Shown here: in pieces, positions 52,459 to 64,000 of the stretch
Layout of the letters: every line of letters starts with the position of its first letter
How positions within the stretch are numbered: the stretch's first letter is position 1
DNA from: Pyropia haitanensis
Taxonomy: Eukaryota; Rhodophyta; Bangiophyceae; Bangiales; Bangiaceae
NCBI GenBank assembly: GCA_008729055.1
Contig: SDUX01000008.1
Coordinates: forward strand, 744,001-808,000
Direction of reading: 5' to 3'
DNA length: 64,000 bases
The notes under the pieces: model-generated
What the model saw: only the letters and a program-made list of their open reading frames with translations
Database searches by the model: none
Told to the model about the DNA's origin: nothing
Position numbers and translations under genes: made by a program

Positions 52459-54847
52459 AGCCACCGTGCAGCGGGGCGGCGAGGCGAACCGCCTGCAGTG
52501 CAAGCCACCTCCCCCCCCCCCCCCCCCCACCCCCCCTCCCCCCGCCGTGACCGGTCGGCGTCGCTCCACCCCCAGCGTGCCAACGTGCACTCCCCCCCCC
52601 GCCGCCACGGCTGCCGTCTGCCCACACCCCCGCGCACCCCCCCCCCCCCCCCCCCCCCTCCAACCCAGCGGGGCGGCGGCGGCGCCCACCCACCCGCCCG
52701 TCGCCGCCGCCGCCGACTGCCGGCGGCCGCCGCGGCGGGGCGGCCGCGGCGGGCGCAGCGTCGGCCGCGTGCCGCGCGGCGGCGCGCGCCGCCCCCCCTC
52801 CCCGACCGCCACGGCGCGGGGGGCGGCGGCCAACAGCGCGGCCGCCGCCACGGCGGCGGGCGGCGAATGACACCGCTGCCCTCCCCGTCCCGCCGCCCAC
52901 CCACCCCCCCCCCCCGCAACCCCCGCCAGGCCGCCGCCAGTGTCAATGCGGCGGCCGCCACCAGCGTGTGGGGCGGTGGCCAATCAGTGGCGGCCAGGGG
53001 GGGGGGGGGGGGACGGACGCCGAAGCGCCGGCCGCTGGGATCAACGCCGCCGCCGCCGCACACGCCGGTGCGCGGCGCGTGGCCCGTCGTTGGTCGGCCG
53101 CGGGCGCCAGCGCGGCGCCAAAACGGTGCGCCCCGATGAGCTCATGAGGGGTGGGGGGGGGGGGGGGGGGGTGGGGGTGGGGTGACGCGTCGGCCATTGG
53201 GTCGGTGCCACCGTGGGGGCCGGGTTGGCCGCCCCGGTGGGGGGGGGTGGAGGTGCCGCCGGGCGTGGCGTAGCGCGTGCCCGTCCCCCCCCAGTCCCAG
53301 TGCGCACACGGCGGCCGCCCGGCCGTCGCGCCGCCGCGTGGAGGTGGGCAGCCATGCATTGGCACCTGCATTGCTGGGAGGGGGGGCGGGGGGGCGGGGT
53401 GCGCGTCGAGCTCGCGGCTCGCCGCCATCTGCGCACGCGCCGCCGCCACCACCACCCACCGACCCTGTTCCTCTCTTTTTTTTTTTTTTTTTTTGCTCTT
53501 TTTTTTTCTTTGTCCTTTGCTGTTTTTTTTTGTTGTTGTTTGCCCCACGTTGGCGGCAGCACGGGCGGGGTGTGCGTGCGGCGGTGCAGCCGCCCACCCC
53601 CCCCCCCCCCCCTCTCTCGTGTGGGAACCCCCCGCTGCCACGGCTGCCGCCCGCCGGCCGCGCGGGGGGTGTCGGTGGGCGGCGCGCGCCCGCCGTCCGC
53701 CGACCGGCGCGGCGTCTGTGCCACAGTGTGGCCCCTGCGCACGGGAGGGGGGAGGGGGGGGGGGGGGGGGGGGGGGGGGGTGCCGGGTGACGCGTCACTG
53801 CTGCTTTCTTCCCTGTTGGGCGGCGCAGTGTCGGCGCGCGCGCCCGCGCACGCGTCCTTGTCCCCGTGTTGCGTCGACGCTGCCGCTCCACGCGCGCGCC
53901 CCCCCCACCCCCAGCCAACGCTCCCCTGTTTTCTCCTCTTTTTTTTTTTTTTCTTTTTTTTTTTTCCTTGTTTCCATCCGCCTTTCCCGCCCGCCCGCCG
54001 CCGTCACTGCGTACGACCGCAGCCGCCACGCCGGCATCGCCGCCGCGCGGCGGCAGACCCCCACCACCCGTGCCAACCGCGGCGGCAGCGTCAGGCCCTG
54101 GCAACCGCGCGCGGGGCGGGGGCTCCCCCCCCCCCCCCCCTCCCCCCCCCCCCCCCCCCGCCACCGCCCGCCGCCGCCGCCGTCACGCTGGGCTGTCAGC
54201 GGCACGGCCACCGCCCGCACGCGGCCGACGCGGGCAGCGGCGGCGGTCCCCCCCCCCCCGCCGCATCGGCAAGCGCCGCCCACCGCCAGTGCGGTAGAGG
54301 AGGGGGGGGGGGGGCGGTTCCCGCCCCGCACCGGCCGCGGCGGCGGCACCCACCACCGCCGCCGCCGCCACCGCCGCCGCCGCCGCCACCGCCGCCGCCC
54401 CTCCCACCACCGCCGGCACGTGCGGTGGTGCCGCGCACGCGGCGCGCGGGGGTGGAGCCCCTGTTGGCCACCCCCCCCCCCCCCCCCCCCCCCCTGCTCC
54501 TCTGGCCTTCCACTCCTCGCCGGTGAGCACCCCCCCCCCCCCCCCCTCCTCGCCATCCGCCCACGGTTGCCGTCAGCCGCCGCCGCGCACGCCACTCCCC
54601 GCCGCGGCGGCACGTCGGCGGCCTGCCCAGCACCCGCGCCGGCGGCTGGGTGGGGCGGCCGGTCGGCGGCGGCCGCCGCCGCCGCCGCCGCCCGCGGCCA
54701 TTTCCCTGGGCGGCGGGGGGGGGGGGGGCCGGCGCCGTCGGTCGCGCCCCGCCGGCCGCGCCGCTGCCGGCCGGCGGCGGCCGCCCGTGCCGGCGGCCAC
54801 GGCGGCTGCCACGGTGGGCGGGGCCCAACCGGCAGCCGCACCCACCC

Positions 54848-54848
<1 letters not shown>

Positions 54849-54884
<36 letters not shown>
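54849..54884. repeat. C36 homopolymer
   Basis: The longest single-base run noted in the window. A second C24 run follows at 54918-54941. Length accuracy of the assembly here is doubtful. Confidence 0.85.
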
Positions 54885-55260
54885 ACCACCGCCGCCCACC
54901 TCCCACCGCAAGCGCCACCCCCCCCCCCCCCCCCCCCCCCCTGCCACCCACATGCGCCGCTGCCGCCGGCCGCCGCCGCGTCGCCGCGCGGCCAGTGTGG
55001 GACGCGGCGGCAGCGGCGGCGGCGACGGCGCCCTGTTGGCACGCGGCCGCACCCACCGGCACCCCCCCCCCCCCCCGCAAAAAAAAAAAACCTCTTGACA
55101 CCCCCCCCGCGGCACGGCGGCGGTCCCCCTCCCCCCCCCCCCCCCCCCCCCCTCCCTCCCTCCCCCCCCCCCGGTGTGGCGTGCGACGCGGCCCGGCAGT
55201 GGAGGGTCCTGCCCCCGCCGCCGCGGGTCCGCCCCCCACCCGCCCCCCCACCCGCCCCCC

Positions 55261-55312
55261 CGCCCGCCCGCCCGCCCGCCCGCCCGCCCGCCCGCCCGCC
55301 CGCCCGCCCGCC
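55261..55312. repeat. (CCCG)13 microsatellite
   Basis: Thirteen head-to-tail tetranucleotide units; unusual beside the many trinucleotide arrays. Confidence 0.9.
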
Positions 55313-56138
55313 CCGTGGGCGCCACGCCCCGCGCCGGCCGCGGCTGCCGCCGCCCGCGCGCCGCGCCGCGCGTGCCGCCGGCAGGCAGCAGAGCGGCTCC
55401 GGGGGGTGGCAGGGAGGAGGTGGGGGGGGGGGGGGGGGGGTAGGGGGTGAGGGGGGGGAGGGGGGGGGGGGGGGGGGGGGTGGGTGGCAACGTGCACGCC
55501 ACCCGCGCGTGTGTGCGCGGCCGGCCGCGGCCGTGGGGGGTGCCGCCCCCCCCCGTGGAGGCGTGGCGGCCGCCGCGGCCGCCGCGGCGGCCGCGACGGC
55601 CCGGCCGCCGGCGGCGGCGGGTGTGGGGGCGGCCGTCCCGGTGGCGGCCGCCCCCATTTAGGTTGCCCGCCGCGGCGGCGGAGGGGGGGGAAGCGGCGGG
55701 GTCCTGGTCGGCGTCATCAGGAGGTCAGCAGGAGACGGGGTGGCCACCAACCGCCGCGCTGCCGACGCCCGCCGCTGCTGCTGCTGCCCGCCGCCGCCGC
55801 TGCCGCTGCCGCTGCCGCGTGCCGCCGGCGGTGCTGCTGCCCAAGAGCGGGGGGGTGCCTGCCGCTGCCGCTGGTGCGTCGGGCCGCGCCGCCGCCGACC
55901 GGGAGCCCCCGCCCGCTCGTTGCGTGGGACGGCCGACGCGGGCGTTGACGAACCCCACGCCCCACCCCCCCCGCCCGCCCCCCGGCCGCCGCCGACTGGT
56001 CACCGCGTCGACGCCGCGCTCTCCACCCCCCCTCCACCCCCCCCCCCCCGCCGCGCACCCGTCGCACCAGCCGCGGCACCCCCCCCTCCCCCCCCCCCCC
56101 CCCCCCCTCTGCGATTTCGTCCCCCCTCGTCGCCCAGC

Positions 56139-58017
56139 ATGACCACCACCACCGCCTTCCGCCGCGGCACCAGCACCAGCACCAGCACCAGCACCAGCAC
56201 CACCACCCCGCGCAAGGCGCTGGCGGTGGTCGCCGCCGCGGCGGTGGCGGCGGTGGCGGCGGTGGTGGCGGCGGCGGCGCCCGCGGCGGCGCAGGCGCGG
56301 GTGCCCAAGCGGTCGGCGGGGCTGACGCGCGGCAACGCGGTCGACATTCGGCGGTTCAACGTGCCCAAGCGGGAGCGCCGCATCATCAATGGGCGGCCGG
56401 TGTTTAAGGGGGAGCTCGACTCGGGCGCGGGGTTGTACGTTTGTGGCGTCTCGTCTGGGGCCGCTCGTGTTGTGACTGGGGGGGGGGGGGAAAGGGGGGG
56501 GGGGCGAGGGCGGGGGTGGTTGGGGTGTGGACTGGTGGGGGAAGGGGGTCATGGGGGGTGTGGGTGGGATGGGTTTGGCTGTGGTGGGCGAGTGCCCGTG
56601 GCTGGGGGGGGGGGGGGGGGGGGGGATGCGGTGGTGGGGGGAGCGCCGGACGCGCCGGGTGTGGCCTGTTGCGCAGCCGCGGGGTGCTCGTGCGGCAGTG
56701 GGTCGCTTGGTTCCGGGCACTGACGCGAGACCCATTGCACTCTTTGCTCTCTGCCTGGGGCGTTGCTTTTGCGTGTGTTCTCTTTTGTCGTCCCCCTTCC
56801 TTCCCCCCTCGCTCCCCCGACAGCCTGGCACGCTTCTTCATTGACGGCACGGACGAGTACTACTGCATGGGCGCGCTCGCCACGTACCGGTCGATCGTGA
56901 CGGCGGCGCACTGCTTCTCTGGCTTTGAGGACATTGCGCTGGCGGACGATGTGAGGATTGGGGGCATCCGCCTCTTTGACGGCTTCCCCGTCCAGATCGA
57001 GAAGATTGTGGTGCACCCCGACTACAACCCGACGACGTTTGAGAACGACGTGGCGGTGGTGACGATCAAGAACGCGCCGGCGCCCAACACGTTTGCGTCG
57101 TATGGGCTGGTGCTGGCGCGGCTCGGCTACCGCGGGCGGGTCAAGATTGGCACCGACGTGCGGCAGAGCGGCTGGGGCGCGACGAACGTCAATGTGACGC
57201 AGGACGGCTCTGGCCGCCAACAGGTGGCCGTGTCGCCGACGCTGCTCCAGCAGAACATGGTCATCAATAACATGTCCGAGTGCAACCGCATCGTCAAGGA
57301 CGTGATTCAGCTTGACGAGGTGAACAACCCGGTCACCCACCTGTGCGGCTCGATCAATGACAATGTGGCGATCTGCAGCGGCGACAGCGGCGCCCCGGTG
57401 TTTACCAAGACCGTCACCCGCACGGGCAGGGCGTTTTACTACGTGGAGGGCATTGTCAGCGTACGTTGGTGGGTGGCGGGGGAGGGTGGGGGTGAGCCGT
57501 CGTGCCGCGGCAACGTCGTTTGGTCTTTGGGTCGTGGGGGGGGGTGGAGGATGGCGCCTGGCGCGGGCACTAACATTGCTCTTGGGCGTCGTCGCTCTTG
57601 ACTGTCTGCTCGCTCGCGTCTGCCTGGCCTGTTGTGCCTGTGGACCCGCCCTGACCCCCTGTTGCCCGTGAGCAGTTCAGCTACGAGGGCGTCGATGCCG
57701 ACTGTGTGCCGGCGTGGCCCGACTTTTACACTCGCGTGTCGCACTACTACACGTTCATCCGTCGCAACCTCAGCTACCGTACGTTTTTGGGGGGGATCGC
57801 ACTGGTCGGGGGGGGTGAGGCTCTGGCCTTGCGCCTCGCATCTGGTGGGGTATGGTCACGGGTTGTCAGTCTGGGAACCGCCTTCTCACGCCGCCCGTTG
57901 TCTGCTGTTTGTCATTGCTGCTTTCCCGTCGCTGCTCCTCACCCCCCCCCCTGTATCCCACTGCTTTCGCTCTGTTGTTTGGTTACCCCTTCCGCAGGCT
58001 ACACCTTTTCGGTATAA
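56139..58017 (+). CDS. Trypsin-like serine protease (S1 family), four exons
   Basis: A secreted zymogen of the chymotrypsin fold. Four exons (56139-56434, 56824-57460, 57676-57778, 57998-58017) join in frame to 351 residues; all three donors are GTACGT. A Thr/Ser repeat (residues 11-23) precedes a hydrophobic segment (27-47) that can serve as signal peptide or anchor. A basic propeptide leads to the activation site at Arg81 before IINGRPV. The catalytic triad is visible: His128 in TAAHC, Asp174 in ENDVAVV and Ser287 in CSGDSGAPVF. The C terminus VPAWPDFYTRVSHYYTFIRR matches the final strand and helix of the fold. The last exon adds only six full residues. The specificity-pocket residue could not be fixed without an alignment. 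The frame is intact, so it is probably functional. Confidence 0.92.
56169..56205. repeat. ACCAGC hexamer microsatellite in the protease leader
   Basis: Five to six tandem ACCAGC units encode alternating Thr-Ser before the hydrophobic leader segment. In-frame length variation between strains is likely. Confidence 0.8.
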
Positions 58018-61000
58018 GCGGGCTGGGTGGCAGCGTCCGCGCCACGGCTGGCGGGGGCGCGGGACACGGCCGGGCGCGGCGGCCCTCGCAAGCACACAGC
58101 CCCCCGCCCGCAGGCAGAGGGAGGTGGCACGCCGCAGCCCGCGTCGGACGCCCCCGCACCCGTATCTGGGTGGACGGAGGAGGTGGTTGGCGGAGGGGGG
58201 AAGGGGGGCTGCGGGGGGGGGGGGGGGGGTGTCGGGCAGGGGACGGGGAAGGGAACGGAGACTGGCGGCGGGGTTAGGGACGCGGGCGTGGGGCTGCTTG
58301 GGGGACACCATACGTACGTCAACCCCGCCGGCGGGCTTGCAAGCCGGCCGGCCGCTGCGCACGGCGGCGGGGCGTTGGTGGGGTAGTGGGTGGCGGGGTG
58401 GTGGGCCGGCGGTGGCCCGCCCCGCCGCGGCGGCTGCTCCTCTTGATTTTGTGGGAGCCCCCACCCGTCTTTTCTTTACGTCTGTACTTGCTTTGTGTTT
58501 TGTTTTATCTCTGCGCCGCGTGGGCAGTGGGCGCAGTGGGTGTGTGGACGGCGGCGGCGACGGGGGGGGGCGGAGCGGCCGCGTGGTAACTTATTTGGCT
58601 AGGCGTCTGCACTCCCTACCACCCGCTTGCCGCCGCACCCGCCCCGCCGTCGGCGGGGGGCCACCGCTCCCAACATTCCACCGGCACGGCGCAGCCGCGC
58701 CACCGCCACGCCACCGGCACGGCGCAGCCACCCCACCGCGGCGGCGTTGCCACCGCACGTCACACGCGTGGGGCGGTTGCCCAGCCTGGAGAGCCGACCG
58801 CCCACCCCCCCCCCGTGCGCCGTGGCAGTCACGACGCCACTGCGCGCACAACCGCCACTCCGTACCGTTGCACGCCCTCCTCCCTCCTCACCCCCCCTCC
58901 GCCCCTGCTGGCACGCCGCCGTAGGCGCGGGCCGTCCTCTTGCTGGCTGGCCCGCCTCACCCGCCATAAGCTCGGCGCCCGTGGTGGACCGGCGCGCCCG
59001 TGCCGGTTGCGCTGTCCACCCCCTGCCCACGCCAGCCGCCGCCGGTGGGTGGAGGCAACGAGGCGCGTCCCGCAGTGTGGCCAACGCCGCTGCCGAGTGA
59101 TGCCCGCGGACACCGACGCCCCGCGGCGAGCGGTTTGTATGCATTGGCAGCGTGTGACCGCGAGACCCGCGGCCGGGGCGGGGCCCCCGACCCGCCGACG
59201 GCCGCCCGTTGCGCCGCGGCCCCGCCCGTTGCTCCGTGCCCTCGCCGCCCCCACCGGCGTCTCCACCCGTGCCGGGTGAGCACCTTGGCCGCCCCCCCGC
59301 CGCCGCGAGTCCACCGCCGCTCCCGCGGTGGGGGATCCCCGCAGCCGTCGTTGCCACCTGGCGCCGTCTGTTGGTCGACCGTGTGCTCTTCCTTTGGTCT
59401 CCCCCGACCCCGGACACGCCCCCGCGCGCCGACGGGCGCCCCAGCCCCTCTGTTTTCTTCCTTCCAGGGTGGTAGTCTCCCAGCCCCACACTCGCGGCCG
59501 CCAAGATGTCCTTCCCCGCCGTACGACCCACTCGGGCAATAGGTGGGATACACCCACCGGCGCGCGGGGGCGGCGTCGTCCACCGACGACGGCGTGGCCA
59601 CCCCAAGCATCCCAGCGGCCGGCGGTCCTGCTCCGGTCGATCACGCCAACGGGCTCGCCAACCCCCCCCCCCCCCCACTATCTCCCTCTCCCCGCCAAAT
59701 CGTGTGGCTATCCGGCACGGACGGGCGGCAGCTGACCCCCGCGGCGGACGGATCCCCCCCCCCCCCACCGCCCCTTCCAGCCGCTTTGCCCACAAAGAGG
59801 GTGGGGGAGGGCATGGCCGACCGCCACCCGCACGGGGCCACGGAGAAAGCCGGTCCCTCCCCCCCCCCCGCCCTCCCCGCCCCTACCTATCCCCCCGTAC
59901 GGGCGCACCCGAGCCGCTCTCTCCACCACACACACAAGCACGAGCCGCCAGGGACCGCCAGGAAAAGCCAATAGGGCAAAGAAAGAAGGAAGAGGACGGG
60001 GCGCTGACCATGCCTCGGGGGCGGCTCGCCGCCAGATCCACGCCGTGCACCAACCGCCACGAGGCACCCACGGCGGCGGGAGATCCGGCCGCCGGCGGGG
60101 GGGTTTGGCGGGCGGCGCGGCGCGGCGGCGCGGCGGCGGCGGGGCAGCCCCGCCGCGCGGAGCCGCCCGTTGCCGCTGGGCTGGCGCGGGCGCGACGCCC
60201 CCCCCCCGCCCAACCCGCCAAGAAAGCCGCTGCGAGCCGGCCAAGGGATTCACAGCACACCCTCCACGCGTCGGGGGAAGGAGGGGCGGCGCGGCGCGCG
60301 GCGGGCCGCCTCGGGGCGGGCGTCGCACACACAGCCACAGCGGGGGGACGAGCCCGCCGTGGAATGGGGAGAGGCGCGGGCGGTCGGGGGGGGGGCGGGA
60401 AGTACAAAGACACCACCGCCGCCTCTTGGCGGCGCAACAACCCTCGCGCCGCGGTTCCAATCCCGGGCACCTACGTAGGGCGCGGTCGGCCAAGGGCCGC
60501 GCCGTTTGGTCACCCAACCGGCGATCCGAGCCGCGGCGCACGCCACCAGACGCACCACCCAGCAACGGCCACGCCGCCCGACCTCTGGCCGCATCGTCCG
60601 CACTCGAACAAAGACAAAAAGGACAAGCCAAGAGGCGGGAGGAGGCGGGGCGCCCCCGGTCATGTCGCCTGTCGGACCGTAGGGAGGCCGGGGTGGCCCC
60701 TGGCGTGAAGAACGGCTGGCAGCAGACCAATGCTCGGCCGCGCCGATACGTGGCCGTGACCGACGCCCGCGGCCGCCGTCGGCTGTCACGCACGTCCGCC
60801 CTGATGAATTCGGGGAAAGTGAGCGCCGCCCGGCGATGCGTGACCGACGCGACACAGGCCATGGATCACGCCGTTCCACGCTTTGGCATCAACGTGTGTC
60901 GTCAATGGCGCAGCGGCGGCGACAGAGGCCGTGCGGCGGGTGTCCCTCATAAACTCAAGCCAAACGCGGCTGGGCGGCGCCTTCTCGGCAGTCGACAACG

Positions 61001-64000
61001 CCGCTCGGCCAGTCCTCTCCACCCTGCAGCTCCGGTGGTGGGTGCGGCTGGGGATGGTAAGCCAACCGGTTGCAGCCAAAGCGGGGGGGGGGGGTGGGGG
61101 GGACTGCGGTCGGCCGCCGCGCGTGGGCTCCCTTTCAACGATCGAGGCGATGTGTCCGGATTATCACAAACTCGGCCTCGATTCTGCCCCTTGCGCTGTT
61201 TGTTGCGCCGTCCGCTACGCGCCCCGTCTGCCGTCTGCCTGCCGTCGCCGGACGCTGTGCTATCTGTGCAGTAGGCGGGGTGGCCACGTGCAATGGATGC
61301 ACGGGGCGGCCACTGCCAGGGCCGTGCCGAGGGACCCCGCACGCAAGTGTCGCCAGCAATTGATTCCCACGAGGCTTGCGTGGTGGTCGCTTTCTTCACG
61401 GCCCGTGCCCGCCAGCCGCCCCGCCCCACCACACGCCAGAACCAACTCCAACAGTTGCTCTTGGTGGGGCTCGCGCTCTGCTGTCGACCAGTCTTGCGCG
61501 GGGCTCCTGTCCTGTTACTGGTCCCCCTCGTGTCTCAGGCCAGATGTCGTGTCACGTGAGGCGCTCGCAAGCATACGTACCGCCTGAAGAACGATCAACT
61601 CCCCTCAGGGTGCCCCCCCTCACAGAACGCACGCCGCGACCGCAAACGAGGGGGGGCGTGTGCGTGGCCCACGCGCGAGGCCACGGTTCAAAGTTTTGGA
61701 ACAGGAACCGTCACGCCGCCCAAACTTCGCCAGCTCTGTAGGCCGCCCTCATGAGCGGCGCAGGCCCCGACGCTGTTGTCTGGCGCACCCCCGCCGACGA
61801 CCGACACATGACACTGACGTGTAGTGTCAACATCAGGTCCGGGGCTGGCGCGCGCGCTGCTCTGCCGCGGCGGTTTGGCCGCGGCCGTGCCGGTGTGTGT
61901 AGCACGAGGGGCGGCTGTTCCTCTTGGTGCACCCTCTGTCGCTCCTCCCTTTTTCCGCCGCCCCCCTCGAGACTACCGAGACTGTTGGCTGCGTGCCCCT
62001 CGGGGTTTCGACCAATGTATTACGTCACGAGCCCCTCCTAAGAGTCCATTTGCGGTTGCCGCCGCCTCCGACACTGGACACGCACTTTGGGTGGTGCACA
62101 GCGGCCCGGCAGGAGCCCCGGTGGCCCGAGCACCAACTCCGGGCGCCTTCTCACGGTCCGCGCGCCGCCTACGCTGCGGCTTGTGAGTGGCTGAGCGACG
62201 AACGTCGGCGGCGGTCTAGCCACCGGGGCGCCCTGGCCTGCGAGACGTGGCGGTGTGTTGGGTCTAAGGACAGCACCTGCCAACCTCCTCGTTGCTGTCG
62301 CCTCGGCCTCTCGTTGGCGTGGCATGGAGGATGCGTGGTCAGGGGGGACGACACTCCCACCGCGTCTCCATTGAGGGGAGACCCCGGCGACCCGCCGCGG
62401 GCACGCTGGCCCGGTGGCCCTCCCCGACCCTTGCGTGATTGGTTGACTGCCCGGCCATGACCCCCCCGCCCGCACGACGAGAGGGGGTCAGACTAGAAGA
62501 TGGCCACCAACGACGACGGGATGGCCCGGGGGGGTGGACGGGGGGGAGGTTGAGGCGATTCCGCCCCCAACCCCCTCTTCTCCGCGCCTCGTTCTCCAGT
62601 CTAGCACCCCGCTACACATTTCCAGCAATGCACAGTGTCGAGGGTGCGAAGGGAGCGACGGCGTGGCTCTGCAGGCCTTGCCCCAAGTGGCCATTGACTG
62701 CGATGCAGTGGGGGGGGGGTCCCGAGACGGCTTCGCCACAGCCATGGCGTTTGGCACCCGCCGAACCGGCGATACGGGCTCGTCTGCCTTGAGGGGGGGG
62801 CGGTGCGGTCGGGATTGAGGGGAGGCGCGCGAATTGCCTGGGTTTGTCAGTGCCCCGCCGCCCCCCGGCCCTCCCCCCCCCCTTGCCGACGTGGCTCTCA
62901 GTGTTGCTGCCCGAGGGGCCGGCCGGACTGCGGCGAGGGCGGCGGCGCACGGCGGGCGCGGCCCGCACTTTGCGGGTCCCGCCGCCGTCAGGCGACCGCA
63001 GTCGCGAGGTTCAACTCGTGCAACCAAGCTGTTTTCTGTCTTCCCAGTCGCCCCCCCTCCCCCCCCCTCCCCACGTCGAGTAGGCGGGGTGGAGGGGCAG
63101 GGGGGGGGGGTCGCTGGGGATGCGGATCGGCGTGCTCGCGCGTTCCGGGCAGGGGCGGCGGCGGCCGCCGCGCCGCGCGGCGGTGGCGGTGGCGGTGCGC
63201 CACGACGGGGGGGACAACGCCACCCTTGCGCGCCCGGCGTCGCCCTATTTCCGTCGAGGACGGGCCGGATGGTGTAGTGTGGGTTGAGGGTAGGGGTTGT
63301 GTGGCGGTTTTGTCTTTTCTTGTCCCTTACGCCGCCGCGTCGAGGCTGGCGGAGGGGGAGGGCGGCGGCGGCGCGAGCCCCCGCGCTCGAGGGTGCAACA
63401 GGGAGGGGGGCGCCCGCCCCCCCTCCCACCATCCCCAGGAGGAGAATACAGGCGGTGTCGAGAGTCGACGGGCGACCCTGGGGGGCGGCCGATCGCGTTT
63501 GGGCGTTTCCCCGCCCCCCCCCCCGCTTGGAATATGTCTCTTGTTGTTTGTTGCTGTGGAAGGTGCTCCTCCACCCCCTCCGTCGTCGCTGCACGGGCAC
63601 CCGCGCGGGTGCATTGACGTTTGCGGGGGATCATTGCATCGCGAACCCCCCCCCCCGCTCGCGCGGCCGCCGGTCGCCGACCCGGCTGCCGGGCGGGGTG
63701 TGTCGGGAAAAGGCGGCGCGTCGGGCGGGGTGGTGCGTGGGGGGGAGTCGGTTGTGCGCCAGTGCCGCGCGCGCGCGCGCCGTCCACAACGTCTAACCAA
63801 CGCGGACGCCTACGACCGCCGCCGCCCCCTTGTGGGTGGAAACCCCATCATTGCCAGGCACATACGGCGCTGGTGCGGTGGGGGGGGGGTGGCGGGTGGG
63901 GTGGGGTAGCACGCCCCGCGCGGCAAGGGGGGGGGGGGGGCGCCGGTGCTCGCCCGCGGGGGACACGCCCCTCTGCCGTGCTGGGTTTCCCCGCCCGGTG
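58018..64000. other. GC-rich DNA to the window end, no gene recognised
   Basis: From 58018 to about 60700 the DNA is low-complexity GC with open frames on both strands encoding Pro/Arg/Gly. From about 60700 to 62500 it is less biased, with short overlapping frames on both strands and no family motif. From 62500 it is again homopolymer-rich, with C runs near 62870 and 63055 and an alternating CG run at 63769-63781. No splice-supported gene, RNA gene or transposon end was recognised. A gene with many small exons could be hidden here. Confidence 0.4.

Larger units (their letters stand above)
50956..56138. other. Extreme low-complexity GC DNA, no gene recognised
   Basis: Dominated by C/G homopolymers (G27 at 53754-53780, C36 at 54849-54884, C24 at 54918-54941), (GGC)16 at 52411-52458, (CCCG)13 at 55261-55312 and T-rich islands. 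Open frames up to about 800 codons on both strands encode only Pro/Arg/Gly/Ala. The last 150 bp are pyrimidine-rich and precede the protease start, where a promoter or 5' leader is expected. Confidence 0.5.

Noticed and set aside
53277..55661. Open frames of up to about 800 codons on both strands
   Set aside because: They encode only Pro/Arg/Gly/Ala, overlap equally long frames on the other strand, and exist because GC-rich DNA has few stop codons.

Overview
The window reads as nuclear DNA of a GC-rich eukaryote, most likely a bangiophyte red alga of the Porphyra/Pyropia type; this is an inference. The evidence is spliceosomal introns, a plant-type UBE2W/UBC16 ubiquitin-conjugating enzyme, a CASTOR/POLLUX-type channel with a plastid-transit-like N terminus, a malectin-containing secreted protein, very high GC, and many C/G homopolymer and (GGC)n tracts. 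Nothing looks prokaryotic. Stop codons are so rare in the GC-rich parts that all six frames stay open for kilobases, so open frames there are not evidence of genes. No tRNA, rRNA or CRISPR array was seen.

Layout. 0-9.4 kb: a spliced gene of unknown function (minus strand) diverges from a large Plavaka/CACTA-like transposase (plus strand). Repeats lie between them and a GC minisatellite follows. 9.4-14.4 kb: lower-GC DNA with no recognisable gene. 14.4-18.3 kb: a 3.9-kb element with terminal inverted repeats (TIRs), flanked by TA and carrying gene-like GC-rich cargo. 18.5-25.1 kb: a very long alanine-rich coiled-coil coding region on the minus strand, whose frame changes at homopolymer and triplet tracts. 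27-48.5 kb: the gene island, with UBE2W-like E2 (+), CASTOR/POLLUX-like channel (-), acyl-protein thioesterase/carboxylesterase (+), SMP-30/gluconolactonase-like protein (+), 2-oxoglutarate/Fe(II) oxygenase with one apparent frameshift (-), and a 1,227-residue secreted malectin/PKD/IPT/sugar-dehydrogenase-like protein (+). Two small TIR elements (40.6-41.3 and 41.8-42.9 kb) sit inside this island. 48.5-56.1 kb: extreme low-complexity GC DNA with a 335-bp tandem duplication. 56.1-58.0 kb: a four-exon trypsin-like protease. 58-64 kb: GC-rich DNA with no recognisable gene.

The genes do not form a pathway. The clearest window-wide signals are two. (1) The 5' splice site is nearly invariant GTACGT: 7 of 8 introns that I could place by reading frame and family homology, the eighth being GTATGT. 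(2) A TIR family shares outer ends (GTGTCYATTCTACYG), but each member carries its own palindromes next to the ends: TGCATCA..TGATGCA in one and GGATCA..TGATCC in the other.
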